Below are positions 22,255 to 30,640 of a stretch of DNA of 64,000 nucleotides, in pieces. Positions within the stretch are counted from its first letter, which is position 1, and each line of letters opens with the position of its first letter. A program made the translations under genes and the position numbers. The stretch covers positions 1-64,000 of the forward strand of contig JACQZR010000043.1 in the NCBI GenBank assembly GCA_016213775.1. The letters are read 5' to 3'. The stretch is from Acidobacteriota bacterium (lineage in GTDB: Bacteria; Acidobacteriota; Terriglobia; Bryobacterales; Bryobacteraceae). The notes below the pieces were generated by a model that searched no databases, was not told the origin of the DNA, and saw nothing but the letters and a program-made list of their open reading frames with translations.

Positions 22255-24699
22255 ATGACACAACTTACATTCCTTTCATTCGCGCTGATGTCATTGGCCG
22301 CGCTCCTCAACGGACAGCAGCCGTCCTCCCCCATTACGGTGACCGGTTCAGTGAGCACGGGCACAGCGCAGGTCAGCAACGACACGAATTCCAGCAAGTT
22401 GTCGGAATACCGGGACCCGGAACAGAACCTCTACGTTCCACGAATTGTTCTAAACCTGTTCCGGCCGGGCGCTAACTGGTTTGTAGATTCCAATAGCGCG
22501 AACATTGGCCGTGGCGATCAGAGCTTTTCCACCCGGGGCGGCCGCGCGGGCCGCTGGAGTGTCGGATTCGACTGGTCCGATATCCCCCACAACTTCAGCA
22601 ACAAGGCCCAAACCCCGTACACGCTGAGTGGTAACGGGCTGCTCACCGCTCCCGCTAAAGTACCGATCACTTTCAAGCGGCTGGCTACGGCTGCCGCGGA
22701 TGCACCCGGCGTCCTGGCCAGCGACCTATTGATCGCGGACTACCAAAGGCAATTCCTGCGCCCGACTGAGCTTGCCACAGATACGAGTTTCGGACGACTC
22801 GCGGGCGACTTCACGACGGACCTGCTGCAGGTGGGTCTTGCGTATGACATGCGCAAGCAGGCGGGGCAGAAGTCCTCTTTCGGTCCGATCGGCGACCGCC
22901 CTCCGCGCTCTCTGAACTTGCAGCTTACCGAGCCCGTCGATTACCTGACGCAGGACGTGACGCTTTCGGCCGAGCGGGTCGGCAAGAAGTATCAACTTCA
23001 GTTCAACTACCTGTTCTCCAACTTCTCAAACCGCGTGGATACCCTTGTTTGGGAGAACATCTATACGACAGCGGGAACTGGCTCACCGTTCGATGTCTGG
23101 GACCGTGCCGTTTCTGTATTCGGCCGCCGTCCGCTCAACCCGGATAATGCGTACCATAACCTGTCGCTTTCCCTCGCGCGTGACCTGCCGGCCGACAGCC
23201 GCTTGAGCACCACCGTCGCCGTTGGGCTGATGGGCCAGGACCAGCAACTGCTGCCATATAGCTACTCTTCCGGATCCTCGTTGCCGATTCCGGCGCTGCC
23301 GCGGAACAATGCGGACGCGTCCATGAGAACAACGCAGGCCCTGATGGAATACTCCATCAACCCCCTGCCACGCCTCAGCGTGAGATCCTGGTTACGGCAC
23401 TACGGTCTCGACAACAACACACCCGAAACGCGGTGGCAGTACGTCACGTCGGATACGACGAATCTGAATGGCACAAGCAGCTACAAGAACAAGCGCGTCA
23501 ATCTCGCCTACGCGTCTGACCGAACCAATGCCGGGGCGGACGCAACCTACCGCTTGAAGCCGTGGCGCAGCAGTCTGGCACTCGGCTACGAGCACGAGTG
23601 GATCACGCGTGAATATCGCGAGACCGATACGGGCGAACATCGCCTGACGGCTTTGCTGCGTGCGCGGCCCACGAAATGGTCGAACCTGCGCGCCCGTTAC
23701 TTGCTTGGAGCCCGCAACGGAACGTATGATCCGTTCGTCACCCGCCAGAGCTATTGGTACGCACGCACTGAGGCGAATGATGCCGACAATCCCGCTTTCA
23801 CTTTCAGCAATCATCCGGATATGCGGCGGTTCGACACCGCGGACCGCAGGCGGAACCAGGGAGAGTTCACGTTTACAGTGACACCGCGTGAAGCTTTCTC
23901 CGTGTCGGCGAACGTCTCCTATCGCGCCGACGATTTTGACAGCAAAGTAATCCCCTCGCGTCCGCTTGCCGGCACGGGTTTCGAAGAAGGGGCGCTCACG
24001 CCCGGCGCACAGCTCGGTCTGTTGGTGGACAACCGGCTCCGATACTCGCTGGACGCGTCCTACATGCCGGCCGAGCGGCTTTCAATGAACGCCTTTGTGG
24101 GCTGGGAGAGGGGTTTTAGCCGTCAACGCTCGCTTGAGTTCGATGAAAACAGGAAGCAGGACCCGAGCACAGTGGCCACCGCGGTGTTAGGTCCGTGGAC
24201 CCGCGCCGGCAGCCAGTGGACGGCTGATTCTGACGACCGTGCCTGGACGGCAGGTCTGGGTTTGAGCATTGCGCTTGTTCCCAAGCGCCTCAGCCTCAAC
24301 GCGAATTACACGCTGTCGCTGGGCAACTTTGACATGGTCTACGCGGGTTACGGTGTCACCAGTTTCGACGGTACGCCATTCGCACCGAACTACCAGTTTG
24401 CGTTTCCCTCCAGGCTGCCGCGAGTGAACCAGGATCTGCACATGTTTGACGTAAACCTGGACATTCCGGTCGCGAAGAACGTCTCGTTCGTTGTCGGCTA
24501 CACATATGAGTACTACCGCACGGACGATTGGCAGCAGGGCAGCAGCTATCCATGGGTGGAGCCGGTCGGCAGCGAGTTCCTGCTCCGTGATAGTTCCAGG
24601 TCCCACCAATGGGGGAACCGGCTTTTCAATTTGGGCACATTCCTTGCGCCCGGATATAACGGTCACATCGGCCGGGTGGCATTAGAATACCGCTTCTGA
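22255..24699 (+). CDS. mtrB: MtrB/PioB family decaheme-associated outer-membrane beta-barrel
   Basis: An 814-residue outer-membrane barrel with signal peptide (MTQLTFLSFALMSLAALLNG). SKLSEYRDPEQNLYVPRI near the N-terminus and the ending GHIGRVALEYRF are features of MtrB/PioB porins, as is the dense alternation of aromatic strands. These barrels sheath MtrA and allow it to contact an outer decaheme cytochrome. The N-terminal CXXC found in Shewanella MtrB is absent. The gene starts 8 bp after mtrA, so both are surely co-translated; with the OmcA/MtrC-like gene 5 kb upstream, all three components of an Mtr conduit are present. Confidence 0.87.
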   Translation: MTQLTFLSFALMSLAALLNGQQPSSPITVTGSVSTGTAQVSNDTNSSKLSEYRDPEQNLYVPRIVLNLFRPGANWFVDSNSANIGRGDQSFSTRGGRAGRWSVGFDWSDIPHNFSNKAQTPYTLSGNGLLTAPAKVPITFKRLATAAADAPGVLASDLLIADYQRQFLRPTELATDTSFGRLAGDFTTDLLQVGLAYDMRKQAGQKSSFGPIGDRPPRSLNLQLTEPVDYLTQDVTLSAERVGKKYQLQFNYLFSNFSNRVDTLVWENIYTTAGTGSPFDVWDRAVSVFGRRPLNPDNAYHNLSLSLARDLPADSRLSTTVAVGLMGQDQQLLPYSYSSGSSLPIPALPRNNADASMRTTQALMEYSINPLPRLSVRSWLRHYGLDNNTPETRWQYVTSDTTNLNGTSSYKNKRVNLAYASDRTNAGADATYRLKPWRSSLALGYEHEWITREYRETDTGEHRLTALLRARPTKWSNLRARYLLGARNGTYDPFVTRQSYWYARTEANDADNPAFTFSNHPDMRRFDTADRRRNQGEFTFTVTPREAFSVSANVSYRADDFDSKVIPSRPLAGTGFEEGALTPGAQLGLLVDNRLRYSLDASYMPAERLSMNAFVGWERGFSRQRSLEFDENRKQDPSTVATAVLGPWTRAGSQWTADSDDRAWTAGLGLSIALVPKRLSLNANYTLSLGNFDMVYAGYGVTSFDGTPFAPNYQFAFPSRLPRVNQDLHMFDVNLDIPVAKNVSFVVGYTYEYYRTDDWQQGSSYPWVEPVGSEFLLRDSSRSHQWGNRLFNLGTFLAPGYNGHIGRVALEYRF

Positions 24700-24877
24700 A
24701 CGGCGCAAGCGCACAGGGAAACGCGACACCACGGTGCGCAGCACGCCATGGTAACACTCATTTTCTTGTGCTCCGGGGTAGCGCCGTCGAACCGGACAGG
24801 AAAGGGTCGACAGCCCGTTGTTTTCCACTGCACCGACGCTAAACAGCTCGAATCTGCGCGCTCTCCGGCAACTCGTC

Positions 24878-25334
24878 CATCTTCTTCATCTTCGGCGCTT
24901 TCTTATTCGGGGCGATCCTTTACGATGAAACCGAATTCCGCGAGGCTTGTCCAGGAGCGCCTCCGCGACTTTGTCACCGTCTTCTTCCTGCCGATCTTTT
25001 TCACCTACACCGGCCTGCGCACCGACGTCGGCACCCTGAGCGGCACCTTGTGGCTGATGTGCGGACTCGTCCTCGCCGCCGCTGTCATTGGCAAGTTCGG
25101 GCCGCTGCACCCTGGCGGCTCGCGGCAACGGCGTCTCACTGCGCGAATCCGCCGTCATCGGTGTCATGATGAACACCAACGGGCTGATGGAACTGATCGT
25201 GATCAACATGGGCTACGTAATCATGGCGGTCTTCACCACATACATGACCACGCCGTTGCTCCGCCGCCTCATCCGCTCCACTGGACTCGAACCCTATTTC
25301 CCTAATCCCAGTTCATGCAAGGACTCCGCCCTTG
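24878..25334 (+). pseudogene. Decayed 3' fragment of the CPA2 antiporter gene
   Basis: This stretch is a high-identity (roughly 85-90% by eye) copy of 14137-14634. It begins abruptly at the helix encoding (I)FGAF(L)FGAILYDETEFREA. It carries a one-base insertion near 24945, loss of one codon near 25043, another one-base insertion near 25099, and a 39-bp deletion at about 25216 that removes DLGILPKSVFCML. The conserved arginine of NTRGLMELIV is asparagine here. No start or N-terminal two-thirds is present. With the intact gene at 13340-14635 it forms direct repeats around the electron-transfer genes. The 24700-24877 stretch before it holds nothing recognisable. Confidence 0.85.
25318..25334. 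repeat. 17-bp palindrome, third copy
   Basis: CAAGGACTCCGCCCTTG differs by one base from the hairpins at 14618 and 14719, and is followed by the same ACTGGC as the second of them. It occupies the same place relative to the antiporter fragment as in the intact gene, so the duplication included the hairpin. A further palindrome GGCCCAACGCTGGGCC follows at 25338-25353. Confidence 0.75.
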
Positions 25335-25367
25335 ACTGGCCCAACGCTGGGCCGGCGCCAATGCCGG

Positions 25368-25817
25368 CTACGGAATCCGTAACACCCCGCTCGGATACCT
25401 GGTAACCTCAGCCACCACGGTCGCGGCGATCGGCACGATCAGCTTCCACTGTGGAGCGCCCGCCCCCGGCGGATATTGATCATCGGGGTTGAGAGCGGGA
25501 TTATGTCCCACCACAGCGATGATCTTGACCAGGCTGTCTCCGCCCGTGAGACTCCAACTCTCGCGCGCCAGTTGTTTGATCCGTGCAATGTTCAGGCCCG
25601 CGGGCACCTGATGACGGTGTTCCGCCACCATCGAATAGGACGCCACGTCGAACTCGTGCGCCTCCGGCAGCCGATCCAACCGGATGACCCACATGCCAAG
25701 CTGAAACCGCCCGGCTTGAAACCCGAGGATACGCTCGATCGACTGCAAGTCTCGACCGTTAATGAACTTCAGTTTCGTCACATAGCCTCTGATGCTCAAC
25801 TTGTCGCCAACTTTCAT
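25368..25817 (-). CDS. Hypothetical cytoplasmic protein
   Basis: A 149-residue protein from ATG 25817 (MKVGDKLSIRGYVTKLKFINGRDLQSIERILGFQ); the frame extends further upstream but the added residues look non-coding. It has no signal peptide, helix bundle or catalytic motif that I recognise. The C-terminal half (IKQLARESWSLTGGDSLVKIIAVVGHNPALNPDDQYPPGAGAPQWKLIVPI) is moderately polar with a proline-rich turn. It is the first intact gene to the right of the island, transcribed towards it. Function unknown. Confidence 0.55.
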   Translation of the reverse strand: MKVGDKLSIRGYVTKLKFINGRDLQSIERILGFQAGRFQLGMWVIRLDRLPEAHEFDVASYSMVAEHRHQVPAGLNIARIKQLARESWSLTGGDSLVKIIAVVGHNPALNPDDQYPPGAGAPQWKLIVPIAATVVAEVTRYPSGVLRIP

Positions 25818-25962
25818 TCGTCCTCCAATGGCAGAGTGGCCGCGACTTGGGCGGCCCTCACTCATCAACGCGAGATCTTAAGCGCAAATCCGTCATGTCC
25901 CGAGCAACAACAGACTGGCTCCCCGTTCCGTTTGGTGTTACATTGGCCTTCTAGCTCCCGCA

Positions 25963-26811
25963 ATGCCCAGATCCATTTCCTTAGCCTTGACCCTGCTGCT
26001 CTCCATCCCGGCGGCCGCCGCCGACCCCGCCCCCAATCGCCTCACCGCCCAGGAGAAAACGGACGGCTGGCTCCTCCTCTTCGATGGCAGGACGCTCAAC
26101 GGCTGGCACGATCCGCGGAAGAAGTCACCCCCCGGTGACGGCTGGACCATTGAAGACGGCGCCATCCGGGTCCTCCCGAACCCCCGCATCCGCGAGGACC
26201 TGATCACCACCCGTAAGTTCCGCGACTTCGAGCTCACCTTCGACTGGCGGCTCGAAAAAGGCTCCAACACCGGTCTCAAGTACCGGGTCCAGGGTTCCTT
26301 CTTCCTCGACCGGGGGAAGTACAAACCCGGCGCGAAATCGTTCGAGGAAATCGTCGGCTACGAACTCGCCAACCGGCTCTCCGACCGCAGCCATCCCAGC
26401 GAGAAAGGCGGCGAGGAATACGTCATCGCCATGGAGTACCAGCTTATCGACAACGCTACCCATCGCGACGCACGCCGCGGCCCCCTCTACCAGACCGGCG
26501 CAATTTACAGCATGGTCCCCGCCAGTCGCGACGCCACCAAGCCAGTAGGGGAGTGGAACACCTCCCGCGTCATCCTCCGCGGTGACAAAGTGGAGCACTA
26601 CCTCAACGGCGAGAAAGTCAACGAGGCTATGCTCAACAGTTCCGCTATCCGCGATGCCGTCGCCAAGCGCTGGCAGAAAGACGCTCCCACCCTCTACGAA
26701 CAACTCGCCGGTATGCCGCAAAAGGCCTGCCCCATCGCCCTCCAGCACCACAACGACGCCGCCTGGTTCCGCAACATAAAGATCCGCGAGCTCAAACCGG
26801 CCGTCCGGTAG
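25963..26811 (+). CDS. DUF1080 (3-keto-disaccharide hydrolase-like) secreted protein
   Basis: A 282-residue secreted protein with signal peptide (MPRSISLALTLLLSIPAAAA) and a concanavalin-like jelly-roll of the DUF1080 family. The LTAQEKTDGWLLLFDGRTLNGWHDP opening, RDFELTFDWRLEKGSNTGLKYRVQ, and WNTSRVILRGDKVEHYLNGEKV are diagnostic. Some members hydrolyse 3-keto-glycosides after a dehydrogenase oxidises the sugar; many act in glycan use in Acidobacteria, Bacteroidetes and Planctomycetes. It is followed by the PAP2 gene after 70 bp. A second DUF1080 protein is at 56823-57584. Confidence 0.85.
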   Translation: MPRSISLALTLLLSIPAAAADPAPNRLTAQEKTDGWLLLFDGRTLNGWHDPRKKSPPGDGWTIEDGAIRVLPNPRIREDLITTRKFRDFELTFDWRLEKGSNTGLKYRVQGSFFLDRGKYKPGAKSFEEIVGYELANRLSDRSHPSEKGGEEYVIAMEYQLIDNATHRDARRGPLYQTGAIYSMVPASRDATKPVGEWNTSRVILRGDKVEHYLNGEKVNEAMLNSSAIRDAVAKRWQKDAPTLYEQLAGMPQKACPIALQHHNDAAWFRNIKIRELKPAVR

Positions 26812-26881
26812 TCGCCGGAAGTATCTGCTGATCTCCAGTACCGCGTGCGCCCCCCTTCCCACTCAGGTAACAATATTAGGA

Positions 26882-27721
26882 ATGCAGACTGGTTTCGGAC
26901 ACCCCCGCCTCATTGCCTGTGGTCTGCTTGCGACCCTCTTCGCCGCTTCTCCCTCCTCCGCCCAGACTCCTCCCAACGAACAGGAAGACACAGGCCTGCG
27001 GTCAGTGCCGCTGCACGTTCTCAAGGATGAATACAAGTTCTGGACAAGCCCGCTACGCAGAGGCAGCTACAGCGCGCACACGTTCCAGTTCCTGGTCCCG
27101 TTCCTCGCCATCTCGGGCGCTCTACTCGCCACCGATCGCCGCATCGCCGAGACGCTTCCCAACACCTCCGACCAGACGCGCTGGAGTGGTCGCGTCTCGC
27201 AGGCGGGGGCATCCTACTCAATGGCCGGCATCGCGGCCACCACTTACCTCGTGGGCCGCATCACTGGAAACGAACGCGCGAAGAAGACCGGACTGCTCAG
27301 TATGGAAGCATTCGGACACGCCCACATCGCCACATTCGCTATCAAGCAGATCACCAACCGCGGGCGCCCCGTGGACGGGAATGGCCACGGCGGATTCTGG
27401 CGCGGCGGCAATTCGTTCCCTTCCGGCCATTCGGCTTCCGCCTTCGCCGTCGCCGCGGTGTTCGCCTCCGAGTACCGCGAACACCCCATGGTTGCAATCA
27501 CCTCCTATTCCGCCGCGGCGCTGATCGCCGCATCGCGTTCCGGCGCGCGCCGTCATTGGATGTCCGACATCTTTGTCGGCAGCTCCGCCGGCTTCTTCCT
27601 CGGCCGCTTCATTCATCGCCGCCACTTGCCCGCAACCGCTGCTGGTAACACGATTCAACGGAAGTGGGTCCCGAACATCGGCGTGGCCGGAAGCGGCTTC
27701 GGTGTCGGATGGCATTGGTGA
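26882..27721 (+). CDS. PAP2-family phosphatase
   Basis: A 279-residue membrane-associated PAP2 phosphatase with an N-terminal signal segment (LIACGLLATLFAASPSSAQ). All three catalytic motifs are present: KQITNRGRP (KX6RP), PSGHSASAF, and SRSGARRHWMSD (SRX5HX3D). Such enzymes dephosphorylate undecaprenyl pyrophosphate, phosphatidate or related lipids at the periplasmic face. It is 83 bp ahead of the BamA-like gene on the same strand, so it may belong to the same envelope-related transcription unit. Confidence 0.88.
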   Translation: MQTGFGHPRLIACGLLATLFAASPSSAQTPPNEQEDTGLRSVPLHVLKDEYKFWTSPLRRGSYSAHTFQFLVPFLAISGALLATDRRIAETLPNTSDQTRWSGRVSQAGASYSMAGIAATTYLVGRITGNERAKKTGLLSMEAFGHAHIATFAIKQITNRGRPVDGNGHGGFWRGGNSFPSGHSASAFAVAAVFASEYREHPMVAITSYSAAALIAASRSGARRHWMSDIFVGSSAGFFLGRFIHRRHLPATAAGNTIQRKWVPNIGVAGSGFGVGWHW

Positions 27722-27804
27722 ATCCTCATGACCTGCCTGCACATCCGTACCTGCGTCGGTAAATCTATTCGGATAGAATCATGCGTAACCTCAAGGTGGG
27801 CACT

Positions 27805-29061
27805 ATGATGAAACTCTGGTTTCCGCTGCTCGGGCTGCTTCTCCACGGACTCCCCTCCATGGCACAGCAGCCAACTCGCGCGGCGGAGATCGAAAAAGAG
27901 CGCGATCGCAAGGCCGCTACCTTGGAGCCCGACGAGGTCTCTCCGTTGGAGCGGCGCATGCGCATGATCAAGGACGAGCATTACCTGGAGCGCTTCACCG
28001 CCGGCTTTAACGGGGTCCGCGCCAAACTCGGCGGCATGGTCACAGGCGGCGGCTTCGCTTTCGGTCCGGAGTATTTCCGCGAAGACCTGCTCCGCGGGCA
28101 GCTCACAGCGCGAGCCATGGCCACCTTCTCGCTCCGCGGCTATCAGAAGTACGAAGGCCAGTTGCTGCTTCCCCGCCTGGCCGGCGGCAAACTCGTCGTC
28201 GACAGCCTGGTATCGCACCGTGCCTACCGCTCGCTTCCCTACTACGGCCCGGGCGCCGATAGCACGAAGCATCCCCGCACCAACTACTCCCTCACCGATA
28301 CGTCCATTGATGGCATCGTCGCCGCCGAGCCTTGGAAGTACGTCAAGTTCGGAACCTCGCTCGGCTATCTCACCTCTGACATTGGCACCGGCACTGACAA
28401 GCGCTACGTCTCGACGGAACGGGTTTTCTCGCCTGCCCAGTCGCCCGGCTTGCTCGAACAATCCAGCTTCGTGCGCCCCGGCATCTTCGCCCAATTCGAC
28501 TACCGCGACAACCCGCTCGGCGCGCGCAAGGGCGGCAACTACGTCATGCAGTACAGTTGGTTCAACGACGTCACGCTGGAGCGTTACGGCTTCCGCCGCC
28601 TCGACCTTGAGGTGCAGCAGTTCATCCCGATTCTGAACAAGACCCGGGTCTTCGCTTTCCGCGCCAAAGCATCGCTTACCGACACGGACCGCAACGAACA
28701 GGTGCCCTTCTACCTGCAGCCCGTTCTCGGCGGCTCGGATGATCTCCGCGGCTTCCGTCCCTTCCGCTTCAGTGACCGCAACAGCTTCGTCATGAACGGC
28801 GAGTACCGTTGGGAGATCTTCTCCGGGCTAGATGGCGCGCTCTTCGTCGACGGCGGCAAAGTTTTCCCTCGCCGGGGCATGCTCAACTTCCGTGATCTCG
28901 AAGCTTCCTACGGACTCGGCCTTCGTTTCAACGCCCGCAATTCCACGTTTCTGCGCATCGACGCAGGGTTCAGCCACGAGGGCTTTCAGGTCTGGTTCAA
29001 ATTCAACGACGTGTTCCTTCAGCGGCGGTTCGGAACAACCACAGGACAACCGGTGTACTAA
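27805..29061 (+). CDS. BamA/Omp85 superfamily outer-membrane protein (D15 surface antigen-like)
   Basis: About 418 residues from ATG 27805, placed 6-7 bases after AAGGTGGG; an upstream ATG at 27781 would bury that site. It has a signal peptide (LWFPLLGLLLHGLPSMAQ) and then a 16-strand-type barrel without obvious POTRA repeats. The block PFYLQPVLGGSDDLRGFRPFRFSDRNSFVMNGEYRWEIF is the conserved (V/I)RG(F/Y) substrate-exit loop of Omp85 proteins. The barrel-only form resembles PorV/patatin-associated members. It overlaps the next gene by one base (TAATG), so they are coupled. Confidence 0.75.
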   Translation: MMKLWFPLLGLLLHGLPSMAQQPTRAAEIEKERDRKAATLEPDEVSPLERRMRMIKDEHYLERFTAGFNGVRAKLGGMVTGGGFAFGPEYFREDLLRGQLTARAMATFSLRGYQKYEGQLLLPRLAGGKLVVDSLVSHRAYRSLPYYGPGADSTKHPRTNYSLTDTSIDGIVAAEPWKYVKFGTSLGYLTSDIGTGTDKRYVSTERVFSPAQSPGLLEQSSFVRPGIFAQFDYRDNPLGARKGGNYVMQYSWFNDVTLERYGFRRLDLEVQQFIPILNKTRVFAFRAKASLTDTDRNEQVPFYLQPVLGGSDDLRGFRPFRFSDRNSFVMNGEYRWEIFSGLDGALFVDGGKVFPRRGMLNFRDLEASYGLGLRFNARNSTFLRIDAGFSHEGFQVWFKFNDVFLQRRFGTTTGQPVY

Positions 29062-30638
29062 TGAGACCCATTCTTGCCTTCCTCATACTGTGCGCGCCGG
29101 CTTGGCCCCAGCGCTTTCTCTCCGACGATCCACTCGACCGGGAGCCTCGCCCGCGTCCAGTCGCCAAAGCCCTGAACAGAAAGTTCAGCGACTATTACGA
29201 CTTCATCTCGCTCCAATTCGGCGAACTCGCTCAGAAACAGCCGAAGAAAGGGCCGCCCATTCGCGCCCTCGCTGTCAATACGCTGGGCGAGCCGATGGAT
29301 GGAGCGTGGTACGAGAAGCGCCATTACTCCCGCCGCATGTCGATCGACGAACTGAAGCGCGGCCCCGGACAGGACACGCCCCCGCAGGGCAACGAATGGA
29401 CGGTCATCGGAGCCAAGTCTGAGGGGATCACTCCCGGCTTCGTCATCCTCGATTCCCGCAAGCGCCGCTACTTCATCAAGTTCGATCCGCTGACCAATCC
29501 GGAAATGGCCACCAGCGCGGACTCCATCAGCAGCCGCCTGTTCTACGCCCTCGGCTACCACGTGCCGCAGAACTTCATCGTCTACTTCAACATCGAACAG
29601 CTCAAACTCGGCGAGGACGTGCAGTTGGCCGACAAGACCGGCAAGAAGCGCAGCATGACCAATCGCGATCTCTACGAGATTCTGGTGAAAGTGCCTCGCA
29701 CCAGCGACGGCAAGTACCGCGCCACGGCGAGCACAGCGTTGCCCGGCAAACCCGTGGGCCCGCCGCGCTATTACGGCACCCGCAAAGACGATCCCAACGA
29801 CACCGTGCCGCACGAACACCGCCGCGACCTCCGTGGTCTGCACGTCGTCTCGGCATGGCTCGGCCACGACGATTCACGCGCCATCAACAACCTCGACGCG
29901 CTGGTCACCGAGAACGGCATTCCGCACCTGAAGCACTATCTTCTCGATTTCGGCTCCACGCTGGGCAGCGCCAGTCAGAAGGCCAACAGCATCCGCTCGG
30001 GAGCGTATCTGTTCAGTTGGAAAGAATCCGCTGTCCAGTTGTTCACGCTCGGCCTCGCGCCGCCTTATTACGCCTTCGCCAAGTACCGCTACTTCCCTTC
30101 CATCGGCTACATCGAGGGTGACGTGTTCGATCCCGACAAGTGGGTTCCCGAATATCCCAACCCTGCCTTCCTCAATCGCCTTCCAGACGACGAATTCTGG
30201 GCGGCGAAACAAGTGATGGCCCTTCGCGACGAGGAAATCCGCGCCATCATCACGACCGGGGAATTGAGCGATCCGGAAGCCGCCGATTATCTCGCCCAGG
30301 TCCTCATCAAGCGCCGCGACAGGATAGGCAAAACCTATTTCGCAAAGGTGCTGCCCTTCGATCGCTTCTCCCTCAATGGCGGCTCCCTCGCCTGGGAGGA
30401 TCTCGGCAAAACCTACTCTACCGGCGCGGTGGCCGACGCCAGAATCACATGGCACACCTTCGACAATCAGACCGGCAAGCTGGCTCCGATCCCCGCCGCA
30501 GCATCAGCAAAGGTCCCCGATTCCAACGGCTACATCGCCGCCGAAATCACAGCCCCGTCGCGGCCAAAGCAAAACATTTTCGTCTATCTACGTACTCAGG
30601 GAACTGCTAAGATCGTCGGCATCGACAGAAACTGGTGA
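29061..30638 (+). CDS. Secreted protein with kinase-fold-like signature, unknown function
   Basis: A 525-residue protein with a short signal peptide (MRPILAFLILCAPAWPQ), translationally coupled to the BamA-like gene. It shows an order of motifs reminiscent of protein-kinase-like folds: RRYFIKFDP with K140, then LGHDDSRAINNLDA (269-280), then KHYLLDFGSTLGS (291-303), comparable with the Lys, D..N and DFG elements of HipA- or Fam20-like enzymes. This is my inference from motif order only. A signal peptide would place it in the periplasm or outside, where ATP is scarce, and the next gene is an Npt-type nucleotide carrier. Confidence 0.5.
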   Translation: MRPILAFLILCAPAWPQRFLSDDPLDREPRPRPVAKALNRKFSDYYDFISLQFGELAQKQPKKGPPIRALAVNTLGEPMDGAWYEKRHYSRRMSIDELKRGPGQDTPPQGNEWTVIGAKSEGITPGFVILDSRKRRYFIKFDPLTNPEMATSADSISSRLFYALGYHVPQNFIVYFNIEQLKLGEDVQLADKTGKKRSMTNRDLYEILVKVPRTSDGKYRATASTALPGKPVGPPRYYGTRKDDPNDTVPHEHRRDLRGLHVVSAWLGHDDSRAINNLDALVTENGIPHLKHYLLDFGSTLGSASQKANSIRSGAYLFSWKESAVQLFTLGLAPPYYAFAKYRYFPSIGYIEGDVFDPDKWVPEYPNPAFLNRLPDDEFWAAKQVMALRDEEIRAIITTGELSDPEAADYLAQVLIKRRDRIGKTYFAKVLPFDRFSLNGGSLAWEDLGKTYSTGAVADARITWHTFDNQTGKLAPIPAAASAKVPDSNGYIAAEITAPSRPKQNIFVYLRTQGTAKIVGIDRNW

Positions 30639-30640
30639 TC

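Noticed and set aside
24748-25305. A 185-residue ORF that could be taken for a new small protein
   Set aside because: Its middle is the antiporter fragment read in frame and its two ends are the same fragment out of frame plus unrelated sequence; it is a by-product of the pseudogene frameshifts.
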